NCBI GenBank assembly: GCA_021300155.1
Contig: JAJTID010000009.1
Location: 1-64,000 of the forward strand
Length of the DNA stretch: 64,000 nt
Direction: 5' to 3'
From: Pirellula sp.
Lineage (GTDB): Bacteria > Planctomycetota > Planctomycetia > Pirellulales > Pirellulaceae
Shown: positions 41,934 through 52,133 of the stretch, one piece after another
Position numbering within the stretch: position 1 is the stretch's first letter
How the letters are laid out: every line of letters starts with the position of its first letter
The notes under the pieces: model-generated
What the model saw: the letters and a program-made list of their open reading frames with translations, nothing else
What the model was told of the DNA's origin: nothing
Databases searched by the model: none
Made by a program: the position numbers and the translations under genes

Positions 41934-43031
41934 TCATTTATCTTGCAAAAGAACCCGATATAGTTCTTCATACTTTTGCAACTGAGAGTCCAATTGGAAA
42001 TGCGCTTGCACTCTCGCTTGATTCATCTTGCCAAGTTCACAACAGCGGTCCGGTGTACTCCCGAGCTGGATAACAAGCTCGCGCCAAGCATTCCAGTCAT
42101 CTCGAGTCACGGCTTGTGATGGAGCCAATTCTCCTAGCAGTTCGGAGACTCCTTCCACCTGCAGCGTTGCAATCGGAATTCCTATTGCCATCGCTTCCAG
42201 GACAGCGTTCGGCATCCCTTCAAAACGCGAGGGGAGTATCAGCAGTTGCGATTGCTTCATCCAAGCGGCAACGTCAGGTCTTTGCCCGAGTATATGAACT
42301 CGGTCTCGATGGGGAAATTCCTTTGCCCAGGAATCGACGACTTGTCTGAATGGCCCATATCCGATGATCACTAGATGATGCTTCGGCAACGCAGTGAGAA
42401 TCGATTCCGCATGTTCCATAAGGATGTCGATACCTTTTTGCAAATGCAATCTTCCCACAAACAGCAGGGCAGGTTGCTTTCGCAATTCACTCGGCAACTC
42501 CGCTTCAGACGCAATCCGCCCCAGATCGATCCCGTTGCAGATAACAACCAACTTTTTAGCTGGGATGGCTTCTGCCTTGGAACACCATTCTGCCAAAGAG
42601 TCACTTACGCAGACGACACGGCACATCTTGGTTGCAGCCCAACGGCTCCATCGATTTCGAATGGCTCGATGTTCTGCCACCCGATGTCCACCGACAAGCG
42701 GAATCTTGAACCGAGGATAGGTTGCTGCGGACAAAACGTTCGCGTGCCACAAAAAGGATTGAGCAACTTCTGCGGGAGCTCTCGCAACAAGTCGATTCAA
42801 TTTCCAGAGTGCCGTCGAAAACTGGTACCACTTTTCCGCCCCAATAAACTCCATCCAGACTCCAGTTGCCACGAGCCGGCCATAGATCTCATTCCGAGGC
42901 GGTTTAGGAATTGGACCGATTACGATCAATCGAATGGGGTACCCTTTTCTGTGAAGATAGATGGCTAATTCTGCACAGCATCGTTCAGCGCCACCATCAT
43001 CGAGTTCAGTAATAACAAGATCGATTCGCAA
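41934..43031 (-). CDS. Glycosyltransferase family 4
   Basis: A 365-residue GT-B enzyme starting MRIDLVITELDDGGAERCC, the nucleotide-sugar GT4 start with the GGAE loop. The donor half has LLFVGRLHLQKGIDIL, LVIIGYGPF, HILGQRPDV and the E-x7-E motif in SRFEGMPNAVLEAMAIG. The length is standard. It is a stand-alone gene, 10 kb from the main glycan locus. Donor sugar and acceptor unknown. Confidence 0.88.
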   Translation of the reverse strand: MRIDLVITELDDGGAERCCAELAIYLHRKGYPIRLIVIGPIPKPPRNEIYGRLVATGVWMEFIGAEKWYQFSTALWKLNRLVARAPAEVAQSFLWHANVLSAATYPRFKIPLVGGHRVAEHRAIRNRWSRWAATKMCRVVCVSDSLAEWCSKAEAIPAKKLVVICNGIDLGRIASEAELPSELRKQPALLFVGRLHLQKGIDILMEHAESILTALPKHHLVIIGYGPFRQVVDSWAKEFPHRDRVHILGQRPDVAAWMKQSQLLILPSRFEGMPNAVLEAMAIGIPIATLQVEGVSELLGELAPSQAVTRDDWNAWRELVIQLGSTPDRCCELGKMNQARVQAHFQLDSQLQKYEELYRVLLQDK

Positions 43032-43211
43032 CTGTCGTAAGCTTTCCTTTCAATGCCTCGTTGTATGCAGGCATTTCATTTTGATCGCTGCAGATCGATG
43101 GTGAAACTGAGTATTTCACTATTTTGGCCGCCCAATCTACAAACCCAGATTGTGTCAAACAACCCAAATTCGATAAAGACTGAATCTACTCATGATCAAG
43201 GAGGCTCCATC

Positions 43212-43685
43212 GTGGTAAACCCAAAGCAACTGGAACGATGCGTTCAGGAACCGGATTTCGCTGTCGAGAGTTTGCCTCTCCTTTTTTTGGCAGTTAGCAG
43301 CGACGAGGAGAGTTATCAAAACAACGCCAGCGAAGCCCTGGAAAACTGTGGTGTACCACCAACCACGGCGTTTCCCATTCTATTGGCTCAGCTTCAAAAC
43401 GGGGACTCTACGCAAGTCTATTGGGCCTGCACGTTAGTTGGAAGACAGTTCGCGAATTCCACCTATACATCAGCTCAGTCGCACTGCGAAGCCATTCAAG
43501 ATCATCTTTGTCAGGTGTTTCATCGGGACCTCGAGATTTCGGCAAAGGAGAGGGCGGCTTGGGCGTTGGGGCAAACCCAACATTTGAAGCCGAGCAGCCG
43601 GAAGACCCTGGAAACTCAATTGGAGAACGCTCCGCCACGCCTACAGAGACTTATTGAAACCGCGCTCCAATCGAGTCCGGTTTAG
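43212..43685 (+). CDS. HEAT-repeat-like small protein
   Basis: The frame is open from 43053, but AAGGAGG at 43198-43204 lies 7 nt before a GTG at 43212, which is taken as the start (157 residues). The protein is made of helical pairs of HEAT/PBS-lyase type: SLPLLFLAVSSDEESYQNNASEALENCG, PILLAQLQNGDSTQVYWACTL, then SAKERAAWALGQT. Such repeats are protein-protein scaffolds. No partner is evident. Confidence 0.65.
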   Translation: MVNPKQLERCVQEPDFAVESLPLLFLAVSSDEESYQNNASEALENCGVPPTTAFPILLAQLQNGDSTQVYWACTLVGRQFANSTYTSAQSHCEAIQDHLCQVFHRDLEISAKERAAWALGQTQHLKPSSRKTLETQLENAPPRLQRLIETALQSSPV

Positions 43686-43768
43686 GCGAAAGCGATGGTC
43701 AAGGATGACCATTTCAGAATCGCATTTGAGATTTGCTAGTCGATATCCCATGCAAGGAGGCAAGGGAA

Positions 43769-44809
43769 ATGAAAAAGAAACTACCTACCATCGAGGCCGT
43801 CAGTGGCTGCATACTCATTGCGGTATTGGGCTACTTTCTAGGATGTGAACCCAACGTCGATTCGATGATGGACTCGGCCGCTCCATCAACCGCGAACGTA
43901 CTTCCGAACGGAAGCGGTCAGTTCGTATCCACACGTCCTGCTGCGAGTCGTCCACGTGGACTCCCAGTTCGAACGGGGCAAACCATTTTGGTCGCCAGCT
44001 TTAACATCCAAGTTTTCGGAAAGTCAAAGATGGAAAAACCTGGTATGCCCGAACGCATCGCCGAGGTCATTCGCCAATTCGATGTCGTTGCCGTCCAAGA
44101 AATCCGCGACCGAAGCAATGAGACAATCCCAGCTCTGATGCACTATATCAATGTAAACGGTGCGAGGTACGACTACGTTATCAGTCAACCTCTCGGGCGA
44201 ACTTCATCCAAAGAACAGTACGCATTTATTTTCAATACAGATACGGTTGTCTCTGGCAAGGACTTCACATACGTCGTCGATGACAAAATGGATTATCTGC
44301 ATAGGGAACCACTGGTCGCACGATTCATCACTCGCGTTCCTCCGAACTATCAACCGTTCTCGTTCACTCTCGTAAACATCCACACGGATCCAGATGAAGT
44401 ATCCCAAGAGATACCGGTTATGCATACGGTCTTGAAGTCTGTACGAGACTTTGAGTATCTGAACGGGATGCAGGACGATGTTCTTTTGCTTGGGGACCTT
44501 AATGCGGAACCTCACCAATTCGGCCCCCTGGGACAGCTGCCTGGCATCATGTGGGCAATCGATAGAGAACCCACCAATACGGCACGCACCAAGATCATTG
44601 ACAATATTCTGTTCGATCGTGAACTCACCAGTGAGTTTACGGGGAGGGCTGGCGTTTTGGATCTCGGAGAATTCTTTGGTCTTCGACAGGAACAAGTGAA
44701 AGAGATCTCAGACCATTTACCCATTTGGGCGGAATTCTCGATCGTCGAATTGCAACATGGTGCGGCAGGTCGTGTTGCGAACGTTTCCGAACGGACAGGA
44801 ACTCGCTAA
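43769..44809 (+). CDS. Secreted endonuclease/exonuclease/phosphatase-fold protein
   Basis: AAGGAGG at 43754-43760, 8 nt upstream, sets the start at ATG 43769 (346 residues) rather than 43733. The N-terminus has a hydrophobic segment ending FLGCEPN, a possible lipobox. The mature part is DNase-I-like: ILVASFNIQVFG, VVAVQEIRD (metal Glu), TLVNIHTDPDE, LLLGDLNAE (catalytic Asp/Asn) and EISDHLPIWAEF (catalytic Asp-His). All EEP active-site motifs are present. It may be an extracytoplasmic nuclease or phosphodiesterase. Confidence 0.88.
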   Translation: MKKKLPTIEAVSGCILIAVLGYFLGCEPNVDSMMDSAAPSTANVLPNGSGQFVSTRPAASRPRGLPVRTGQTILVASFNIQVFGKSKMEKPGMPERIAEVIRQFDVVAVQEIRDRSNETIPALMHYINVNGARYDYVISQPLGRTSSKEQYAFIFNTDTVVSGKDFTYVVDDKMDYLHREPLVARFITRVPPNYQPFSFTLVNIHTDPDEVSQEIPVMHTVLKSVRDFEYLNGMQDDVLLLGDLNAEPHQFGPLGQLPGIMWAIDREPTNTARTKIIDNILFDRELTSEFTGRAGVLDLGEFFGLRQEQVKEISDHLPIWAEFSIVELQHGAAGRVANVSERTGTR

Positions 44810-44856
44810 CATCGCAGAGCGGCAAACCCGACGAAGACTTGCTCTTCGCTGATTCC

Positions 44857-45147
44857 TTAACTTGGCTTTCGTCTTTTCGGCTTCTGCTCCTCGGTGGCGT
44901 GCTCTTCCCACACGTCGGTGATCGCTGTACCCTCGCGAGTTATGCCCTTGAGTTGTTCAATTTTTCGCTTCGCGGTGGTTAACTGTTTTTGGCAATGAGC
45001 GATATAGCGAGTGGCTTTGGAATACTCTTCCAAGGACTGTTCCAATCCTAGTGAATTTCCTTCCAATCGACGAACAGAAACTTCGATTGCTGAAATTGCT
45101 TCTTCGAACGACATGTCCTCGAATAGATCGTTCTCTTGTTTATTCAC
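44857..45147 (-). CDS. xseB: Exodeoxyribonuclease VII small subunit
   Basis: A 96-residue helical protein: SFEEAISAIEVSVRRLEGNSLGLEQSLEEYSKA and the KRKIEQL helix are the XseB signature. With XseA it degrades single-stranded DNA to acid-soluble oligonucleotides. The C-terminal ~20 residues are charged and probably disordered. The large-subunit gene xseA is not beside it. Confidence 0.9.
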   Translation of the reverse strand: MNKQENDLFEDMSFEEAISAIEVSVRRLEGNSLGLEQSLEEYSKATRYIAHCQKQLTTAKRKIEQLKGITREGTAITDVWEEHATEEQKPKRRKPS

Positions 45148-45314
45148 TTTAATATCCCTCTACTCGATCTAAACGACACAATCCTCACAATCCGGTCGAG
45201 AAAGCCAACTGGGCCTCTGTGGAATTCCGGTTCTGCACTCGCTTCACGAGAAGATAACCTATCGTTCGAAAAGGATAACTCCAAGCCCCCCCAATAGACT
45301 GTCCATCACTGGCA

Positions 45315-46643
45315 ATGTCCATCAACAGACGAAAATCGCGAAAATTTACCAAAGCGGGCCCTAGTCCTACGGGTTACCCGTCTGAGCGAGTGAACGTCTC
45401 CTCTTTAGAATCGAGCGATTCCGACGGCAAGGGATGCGAATCAAGAACTTCAACAGAGACCGAATCACTTCTTGGTATTGAATCTATTCAAAACCTCCTG
45501 GCCGATGCGACTTTACTCGTACCCTCGCATTCGGAGCCACCTCCGGTAGTTATCACTGCGAGCGCAGAATCACAAATTAGCATTCACGAGTTCACAGCGA
45601 TCCAACGCATCGACGTCAAGCTAGAACAATTAATCGGACAATCCGCGAGGCTTGAGAGAGAGCGATTGGAGATCGAGGATTTGCGTCGAAAGCTTCAGGA
45701 TGCTATTCAATCGGCCGAAACAAGCAACGCTGATCGAAATACACCTGCAAATAATTCCTCCGGTGAATCGAAGAGCGTTTTCAAACGGGAAAATGACAGG
45801 CTCATCAATTTGCTGGCCACAGCTCGCAATGAATATCAAGCGCTCCTTGAGTTCATCGAAAACGATGATCTGAATCAACTCGCCAGTTCGATTCGCAACG
45901 ACTCCAAGGACCGAGAACGCGAGTTGTGCCGGGAGATCGAGCTCCTCAACGAGAAAGTCGCTTTGCTGTCGGAGGCTTCCGAAGATAGCTCTACCGCTAG
46001 ATCCGAAAGCAAACTCGAACAGCAATTGATCAAGCTTCGCGAGCAATTGATCGAATCACGTCACGAGACAGTGGAAGTACGTCTGCAATGCAACGAGTTG
46101 AGCATTCGTCTGGCGCAGTATCAGGCCCCCACTTTGCATTCCAGCGAATCATTTTCGTGGGAAGAACGCAAACTAGCATGGCTGCGGCAGTTGGAACACG
46201 AAACGCAGGTTGAGAACAATGTTGCGCCTAGTCGAGTGCCAGAGATCGAAAAGATTATCGAGCAGACCGAACAAGAAGTCTTAAGAAGAGACAAAGAGAT
46301 TTCGGATCTGAAGAGTTTGTTGCAAGAGCAATCCGTGGCATCGAACGGTATGGCTGTCGGTGCGGCCGCGATATCCCAAATCATTGAAGCGGACGACCTC
46401 ATTATCGAAGAACGGCAACGTCTCAAGCAGCTTCAAGAGGACTGGGAACAAAAGCAAAGACAAGGCGAAATCGAGATGTCGCTCGAAAGAGCAAAGCTCG
46501 CCAGGGAAAGGCTGGAATTGCAGGAGCGGATGCGCAGTCTAGAGGCGATGAATGCGCATCACTCGGCGGACGAAAAAGGGACTCCAACCCCTGGAAAATC
46601 CAGGGGAAAATGGTTGACTCGTCTCGGTCTGCGCGACGAATAA
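45315..46643 (+). CDS. Long coiled-coil protein
   Basis: A 442-residue protein with a ~90-residue basic/polar N-terminus, then heptad-rich coiled coil from about 95 to 425 (QLIGQSARLERERLEIEDL, LEQQLIKLREQLIESRH, QTEQEVLRRDKEISDL, ERAKLARERLELQERM). The tail is basic (PGKSRGKWLTRLGLRDE). No catalytic motif, signal peptide or membrane helix. Likely a structural or scaffold protein. Divergent from xseB. Confidence 0.75.
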   Translation: MSINRRKSRKFTKAGPSPTGYPSERVNVSSLESSDSDGKGCESRTSTETESLLGIESIQNLLADATLLVPSHSEPPPVVITASAESQISIHEFTAIQRIDVKLEQLIGQSARLERERLEIEDLRRKLQDAIQSAETSNADRNTPANNSSGESKSVFKRENDRLINLLATARNEYQALLEFIENDDLNQLASSIRNDSKDRERELCREIELLNEKVALLSEASEDSSTARSESKLEQQLIKLREQLIESRHETVEVRLQCNELSIRLAQYQAPTLHSSESFSWEERKLAWLRQLEHETQVENNVAPSRVPEIEKIIEQTEQEVLRRDKEISDLKSLLQEQSVASNGMAVGAAAISQIIEADDLIIEERQRLKQLQEDWEQKQRQGEIEMSLERAKLARERLELQERMRSLEAMNAHHSADEKGTPTPGKSRGKWLTRLGLRDE

Positions 46644-46769
46644 AACACTCCAGGCTGCCTAGCGTATGGACGGCACCCCCGGGCGATATGCTATATTGCT
46701 GTCTGCGGTTGTCTGTTTCTTGTTCATGGCACCCAGCAGCGATCCTGGATCCTTACGGAATGACTCGGA

Positions 46770-47432
46770 ATGCCCTTTCGGATAATATGCGCCAACGATA
46801 GCGAAGTAGTTCGTCAGGGCATAGAAAGTATCTTCACTCAACACGGCATCTCTACCGATGAATTTGTAAGCGACCATATGGAGCTTGAGCGAGCTCTTTC
46901 TCGAGAACATTTTGACGTACTGATTTGCGAGAGCAGACTCCAAAAGATCGATATGTTGGAGCCGTTAGTCGAGATACACAAACAGCTCCGTGACCTGAAG
47001 ATCATTATTTACACCCATGTTGCAAACCCAACATTGGTGGCGCAGTGTGTTGCATACCGTTTTTATGACTTTGTACTTCAATGTGGTTCGGCCACTAAGT
47101 TAACCACTTCGCTTCAGGCTTTGTATCTAGGTAAGCCGAATCCAGAATCCGTGTTGGAAAGATTTCGGATATTCATGACCCAACCGGATTGGCCTGTTCC
47201 GTCCATCGCAGATCAATTGACTCGACGCGAAGTCCAAATTGTTGTGCATCTTGGATTGGGATTAAGTAATAAGGAGATCATGGGGTCACTCGGAATAAGT
47301 TTAGAAACAGTCAAAGAGCATGTGCAAAATGTTCTGCGAAAACTCAAAGTGAACGATCGAACAGCTGCGGCTGTTTGGGCATTAAGGAATCGAATGCCAA
47401 CCATAACGTTTTCGCCCGAAGATTTTAAGTAA
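46770..47432 (+). CDS. NarL-type regulator with degenerate receiver
   Basis: A 220-residue protein with a receiver-like domain (about 1-125) and a LuxR/NarL helix-turn-helix (about 150-215: LTRREVQIVVHLGLGLSNKEIMGSLGIS, VKEHVQNVLRKLKVNDR). In the receiver the phospho-acceptor Asp is replaced by Glu (E54 in LICESR) and the conserved Lys by Gln (VLQCGS), while one acidic residue (D10) remains. It should bind DNA but is not expected to be regulated by phosphorylation. No kinase is adjacent. Confidence 0.85.
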   Translation: MPFRIICANDSEVVRQGIESIFTQHGISTDEFVSDHMELERALSREHFDVLICESRLQKIDMLEPLVEIHKQLRDLKIIIYTHVANPTLVAQCVAYRFYDFVLQCGSATKLTTSLQALYLGKPNPESVLERFRIFMTQPDWPVPSIADQLTRREVQIVVHLGLGLSNKEIMGSLGISLETVKEHVQNVLRKLKVNDRTAAAVWALRNRMPTITFSPEDFK

Positions 47433-47460
47433 TAAGAAAAGTTATCGAGCGATTGAGCTG

Positions 47461-49701
47461 CTAGTAACGTGAGTCTGATTCAGACTTAATCTTGCGCAAT
47501 ATCTTCTGTCGGCTTTCTTGATCTATTTCGTGAGCTACTAAATACCCTTGGAGTTCTGTTTTGATTCTCTGCGACTGGCTGCGCAACGAATCAGAACGAC
47601 GATCACGATTCCCAAAGGGGGCAATCTCCACATCGAGCATGGTGCATATTTTGGTGTTTTGCTTGTTTCCACCTGTGGCCATCTCGATTTCAGTCAGCTT
47701 GATATTCATCCGATACTTACCCATTCGCTCATCCTTTAGCTTCGGTATCGGTGCCGTTTTGAAGTCGATATCGAGAATGGCACTATCCTGATTGACTTCA
47801 TGCACTGCAACTTTGAAATCGCGGACAAAGCCCTTGAGCTTTTCGAGAGTGACTGCGCGCGGAACGTTCGTAAGCAATTCGCATCGAGTCGTTTGTTCTG
47901 TTGTCGCGTTAAACCAATGGAACCATCGCTTGTACTTGGATGAGTCTTTCTGCAATGTATTGCGTTCCTCATCCCCCAGACTGACAACGCGATCACGACC
48001 ATTCTCTTTCGCGATAAGAAGTCCACGATCTGCTCTACCCAAAACGGTCTCTTCGGTATCTTCAGGATTGATGGTTGCAACGCCGAAACTCGCCGTTATG
48101 CATTGATTTCGAAGAACTGCTAGCGGCGTCCGCTGCAGCTTTTTCCGTATGTTTTCCCCTAAGGATTTGGCTTCTGCGAGGTCGCATTGGCTACAGAGGA
48201 TCACGAACTCCTCACCGCCATATCGGGCAACGAAATCAGTCTCTCTGCAAGATTCTTTGAGCAACTTCGCAAAGATGATCAACGCCTCATCCCCAGCCTG
48301 GTGAGAGAATTTGTCGTTGATTTTCTTGAAGAAGTCGATGTCGCAAATGAGAACACTTCCGCTTTGACGTGTGCGTTGATGGTACGCAACAAACTCAGGA
48401 AGCTGACGATTGAGCTCGCCACGATTCGCGACCTTGGTCAACTGATCTTGGCATGCGCGTTCTCGCAAATGAACGATTTTTCTTTCGAGCTCCGCAGTTT
48501 CGCTCACATCCTCCAGAATCATCGCGCCACCACAAAGGAGCCCCTGTTCGTTTGACACGGGTATCATGTCGATTGAAACCTGAACCAATTCTAGAGTTGG
48601 AGTGCGAACAGCAAGTCGTTGTTTCCCAATCGCTCCTACTGTCATCATGGCTCGAAAGGGGCAGTTCGCTTCCTGGATAGGAAACCCTTCGGTATCACAG
48701 AGTCCTGCGATATCCGGAGTCCACACTTGATGATGCACCGATTCTGCGGAACGCCCGGTAATACGAACTGCTGATCGATTCCAATCCAGTACACGATATT
48801 CGGAGTCGATGAAAATTACCCCGTTTTCAACATTGTCCATCATATGCCGATAGAAAATATCATTCAGCGAGTGCGTGATGGAGCTGCCAAATCGGCTACA
48901 AGGCCGATTATCATCGAAATCAAAAAATCTTCGAAGATCTTGCTTCTCGAGTTCACTTATCCAACGCTCGGTAACTCTCGCTTGAAGGGTGCGATCCTGT
49001 GCGATGACAATTTCGGCAAACGATCGTACGAGCTTTGGATCAAATTGCGTGCCTGACATGCGCACCAATTCGGCCAAAGCGGCTTCGCGTGATAGTGTTT
49101 CGCGATAGACCTGCTTAGATGTCATCGAATCATATGCATCGACGATGTTTACTAAACGACTAACAATCGGTGCTTTGTCAGGTGATGCCAGATCATTCGA
49201 CGATTCAAACTTTGTCCCAATGCCCGCGACCGCAATCAGAAGCTCTTGGGAGGCTCCCGATGCTCTCAGAATTTCTACGCCAACTTGTGTATGCATATCC
49301 ATTAACGATTGTTCCGTTTCGTTCAATCGCTCTGGCTTTTGTAGCACGCGGTCCGGGATCCCAATCTTTCCTACTTCATGCAACAACGCAACTACTTCGA
49401 ACAATTGAAGCTGCTCTTCACGCAGTCCGTGATGCATCGCCCAAGCCGAAGTCCAAAAGGCTACCCGGAGCGAGTGAGCCGCGGCTGGAGGATGTTTCGC
49501 TCGGAGTGCTACATAGATTCCGGATGCAACACCAAACCGTGCGTGGACCAGTGAATGCCAAGCGTCATCCTTGAGTCCCTGAGATGATTCACTTGAAACT
49601 TCAGGAAGATGGACCAAAGGCCTTTGGCTTGTCAAGTTCGGACCTCCATTCAACTGGAATGACTCGAATCTAGTTGATCTAATGGAGGTTGAAGGAATCA
49701 T
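47461..49701 (-). CDS. Diguanylate cyclase with degenerate HD-GYP and PAS domains
   Basis: A 746-residue cytosolic protein. Residues about 45-250 follow HD-GYP but have HE instead of HD (H108-E109 in LLHEVGKIGIPD) and no GYP motif. A PAS domain follows (about 285-395; VENGVIFIDSEYRVLDWN). The GGDEF domain is intact with GGEEF (about 493-497) and an RxxD inhibitory site (RETD) five residues before it, so it should make cyclic di-GMP with product feedback. The C-terminal ~165 residues (from about 580) are an unrecognised domain. Phosphodiesterase activity is unlikely. Confidence 0.88.
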   Translation of the reverse strand: MIPSTSIRSTRFESFQLNGGPNLTSQRPLVHLPEVSSESSQGLKDDAWHSLVHARFGVASGIYVALRAKHPPAAAHSLRVAFWTSAWAMHHGLREEQLQLFEVVALLHEVGKIGIPDRVLQKPERLNETEQSLMDMHTQVGVEILRASGASQELLIAVAGIGTKFESSNDLASPDKAPIVSRLVNIVDAYDSMTSKQVYRETLSREAALAELVRMSGTQFDPKLVRSFAEIVIAQDRTLQARVTERWISELEKQDLRRFFDFDDNRPCSRFGSSITHSLNDIFYRHMMDNVENGVIFIDSEYRVLDWNRSAVRITGRSAESVHHQVWTPDIAGLCDTEGFPIQEANCPFRAMMTVGAIGKQRLAVRTPTLELVQVSIDMIPVSNEQGLLCGGAMILEDVSETAELERKIVHLRERACQDQLTKVANRGELNRQLPEFVAYHQRTRQSGSVLICDIDFFKKINDKFSHQAGDEALIIFAKLLKESCRETDFVARYGGEEFVILCSQCDLAEAKSLGENIRKKLQRTPLAVLRNQCITASFGVATINPEDTEETVLGRADRGLLIAKENGRDRVVSLGDEERNTLQKDSSKYKRWFHWFNATTEQTTRCELLTNVPRAVTLEKLKGFVRDFKVAVHEVNQDSAILDIDFKTAPIPKLKDERMGKYRMNIKLTEIEMATGGNKQNTKICTMLDVEIAPFGNRDRRSDSLRSQSQRIKTELQGYLVAHEIDQESRQKILRKIKSESDSRY

Positions 49702-49946
49702 GAGCGTTTGCGGCGAGTGGTATATACAGCACAGCTTTGAAACTTAGAACGCTATCAACGTTCGTGTGTTCCCATTCGGATCAATCGTTGAATTTTTACA
49801 ATACATTCGGCGACGCCTGAGGTTTATACCGGTCAAACCGGAGCAGCTGCTGATTCGGTGACGCAGGGGATACTGTCTGAAACGCTTTTTCCGATTATCA
49901 TGAAAATAGCATGTTTGTTTGGCACTTTTTTTCGAACGGTTATCAA

Positions 49947-51017
49947 ATGTCTATTGCTCGCTCTCTGTGCTTCATCTGGATCGCTTCGTTGATTTTGGCC
50001 GTTTCACCTATCCAAGCACAATTGTCGACTGGCTGGAAACAACATGACTGGGAACGAACCCGTCCTGCCATCGTTTCGCCGGGGGCCTCCAATCTGCCGT
50101 TAGCTCCTCCTTCAGATGCCATCGTTCTTTTCGATGGAACGAGTTTAGCTAAGTGGCGGGCGGCAGACGGCGGACCGGCAAAGTGGATTATCAAGGAGGA
50201 GGTCATGGAATCCGTACCAGGAAGTGGCTACATCTTTACCGTCGATGCTTTCGGAGACGTCCAACTTCACGTCGAATGGGCCTCACCCGCCAAAGTGGAG
50301 GGCAAAAGCCAAGGCAGAGGCAACAGCGGCGTATTCCTCCAAGGACTTTTCGAGGTCCAAGTGCTGGACTCATTCGACAATGTTACGTATGCAGATGGAC
50401 AGGCGGGCGCAATTTACGGGCAGTATCCCCCATTGGTAAATGCCAGTCGAAAGCCTGGTGAATGGCAATCGTACGACATCATTTTCCGTCGTCCACACTA
50501 TGAGGAAGATGGCAAATTGAAACAACCTGCTCGAATGACAGTGTTGCACAATGGTGTTCTTGTGCAGGACAGCGTTCGTCCCTTGGGACCAACATCCTGG
50601 TTGCAGCATCATCCTTACCAAAAATCCAACGAGAAACTACCTTTGTCTTTTCAGGATCACGGAAACCCCGTTCGCTATCGAAATGTTTGGTTGCGAGAAC
50701 TTCCACCAGAGTCGATTCCTCAGCCGTCAACGCCCTACGATCCGACCATCGTGGAGTTGACGAAAGAAGAAAAAGACAAGATTGTCGGCAAATATACTCG
50801 TCCCGGCGGCGGAGTATGGGAGATTTCGACCAACGATGACAAGCTTTTCTTCAATGTGACGGCGACGCCCCTTCTAATGATTCCCCACAGTAAGAGTGAA
50901 TTTGGTCTGAAGTACACGGCTGGAACCATCAAAATCCAGTATGATAGTGAGGGTGTCCCCACCGATCTCACCTATCAGATGGGTGGAGATACGACCAAGG
51001 GGACTAGGGCGAAATAG
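49947..51017 (+). CDS. DUF1080 (3-keto-disaccharide hydrolase-like) secreted protein
   Basis: The ATG at 49947 gives a signal peptide (MSIARSLCFIWIASLILAV) and 356 residues; 49911 is an alternative start. The main domain is a concanavalin-like beta-sandwich of DUF1080 type: IVLFDGTSLAKWRAADGG, EWASPAK, GRGNSGVFLQGLFEVQVLDS, ARMTVLHNGVLVQDS, and FQDHGNPVRYRNVWLREL. A ~90-residue beta domain (about 265-356) follows. DUF1080 proteins are abundant in planctomycetes and some hydrolyse keto-disaccharides; substrate here unknown. Confidence 0.88.
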   Translation: MSIARSLCFIWIASLILAVSPIQAQLSTGWKQHDWERTRPAIVSPGASNLPLAPPSDAIVLFDGTSLAKWRAADGGPAKWIIKEEVMESVPGSGYIFTVDAFGDVQLHVEWASPAKVEGKSQGRGNSGVFLQGLFEVQVLDSFDNVTYADGQAGAIYGQYPPLVNASRKPGEWQSYDIIFRRPHYEEDGKLKQPARMTVLHNGVLVQDSVRPLGPTSWLQHHPYQKSNEKLPLSFQDHGNPVRYRNVWLRELPPESIPQPSTPYDPTIVELTKEEKDKIVGKYTRPGGGVWEISTNDDKLFFNVTATPLLMIPHSKSEFGLKYTAGTIKIQYDSEGVPTDLTYQMGGDTTKGTRAK

Positions 51018-51068
51018 CTCGCCCCCAACGATCACATTGAATTAGTTTCATCGAACGGTTTGAATTAT

Positions 51069-52115
51069 ATGCCTCCAGCTGTATTCGCAATCTTGTTGGT
51101 TCTCGGCCTGCTTGCGTTCATCGTAATTGCCATTATTTTGGCGATTTTCTCCAGATATTTCTGGCTTTGGGTACAAGCGTTCATGACCGGTGCCAAAGTC
51201 TCCATTCTCGACTTGATCGGAATGCTCTTTCGACGAGTTGATGCGCGGACGATTGTGCGTGGAAAGATCATGTCCATCCAAGCGGGGATAGACGATGAAG
51301 ATTTGACCACGAAATCACTGGAAGCTCATTATCTCGCACGAGGCAATGTTCCTCTTGTGATCCGAGCTCTGATTGCGGCCAGAAAAAGTAAGCAGATCAC
51401 CCTGTCCTTTCGCGAAGCAGCCGCAATCGACCTGGCGGGCCGCGATGTTCTCGATGCCGTTCAAACCAGCGTGTACCCTAAAGTGATCGATTGCCCACCC
51501 AAGGGCAGCGCGGTCGCATTCTTGGACGCGATCGCAAAAGACGGCATCCAACTCAAAGTAAAGGCGAGAGTTACTGTCCGCGCAAATCTTCAGCGACTAA
51601 TTGGTGGTGCGACCGAGGAGACAATCATCGCTCGTGTCGGTCAAGGAATCGTAAGCGCAATCGGTTCTGCCGAGAGCCACAAAATTGTTCTTGAGAACCC
51701 GGACGTTATTTCCAAGGCTGTGCTAGCGAGTCGACTCGACGACCAAACTGCCTTTGAAATTGTTTCTATCGATATCGCCGACATTGATGTCGGCGAAAAT
51801 ATCGGTGCTCGATTGCAAGCGGACAAAGCCGAAGCGGACACGCGTGTAGCTCGTGCAAAAGCCGAAAGCCGACGCGCAGAAGCCGTCGCTACGGAACAAG
51901 AAATGATTGCGAAAATCGAAGAAAGCCGCGCCGCGGTCGTCGCTGCCGAAGCCGATGTTCCCAAGGCAATTGCCGAATCACTTGCGACCGGCAAACTCAA
52001 TGTCATGGATTATTACAAACTCAAGAACATCACTGCGGACACCGAAATGCGACAGAGCATTGCCGGCACTAGCACAACGGGGCCAACAAACCCAACGCGA
52101 TCGCAGACCAACTAG
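51069..52115 (+). CDS. floA: Flotillin-like protein FloA
   Basis: A membrane-raft scaffold. An N-terminal hydrophobic hairpin (about 4-40) is followed by the SPFH domain ([56 protein letters not shown]) and the Ala/Glu-rich helical region ([23 protein letters not shown]). Length ~348 matches the FloA family. The start may be ATG 51069 or TTG 51060; neither has a clear ribosome-binding site. The next gene begins 18 nt after the stop. FloA is often paired with NfeD; the NfeD-type gene here is remote. Confidence 0.95.
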   Translation: MPPAVFAILLVLGLLAFIVIAIILAIFSRYFWLWVQAFMTGAKVSILDLIGMLFRRVDARTIVRGKIMSIQAGIDDEDLTTKSLEAHYLARGNVPLVIRALIAARKSKQITLSFREAAAIDLAGRDVLDAVQTSVYPKVIDCPPKGSAVAFLDAIAKDGIQLKVKARVTVRANLQRLIGGATEETIIARVGQGIVSAIGSAESHKIVLENPDVISKAVLASRLDDQTAFEIVSIDIADIDVGENIGARLQADKAEADTRVARAKAESRRAEAVATEQEMIAKIEESRAAVVAAEADVPKAIAESLATGKLNVMDYYKLKNITADTEMRQSIAGTSTTGPTNPTRSQTN

Positions 52116-52133
52116 GTTCAAAGGAAGTTTGCT

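Noticed and set aside
45630-46046. 138-codon minus-strand frame inside the coiled-coil gene
   Set aside because: Antisense shadow of a well-supported gene with regular heptads.
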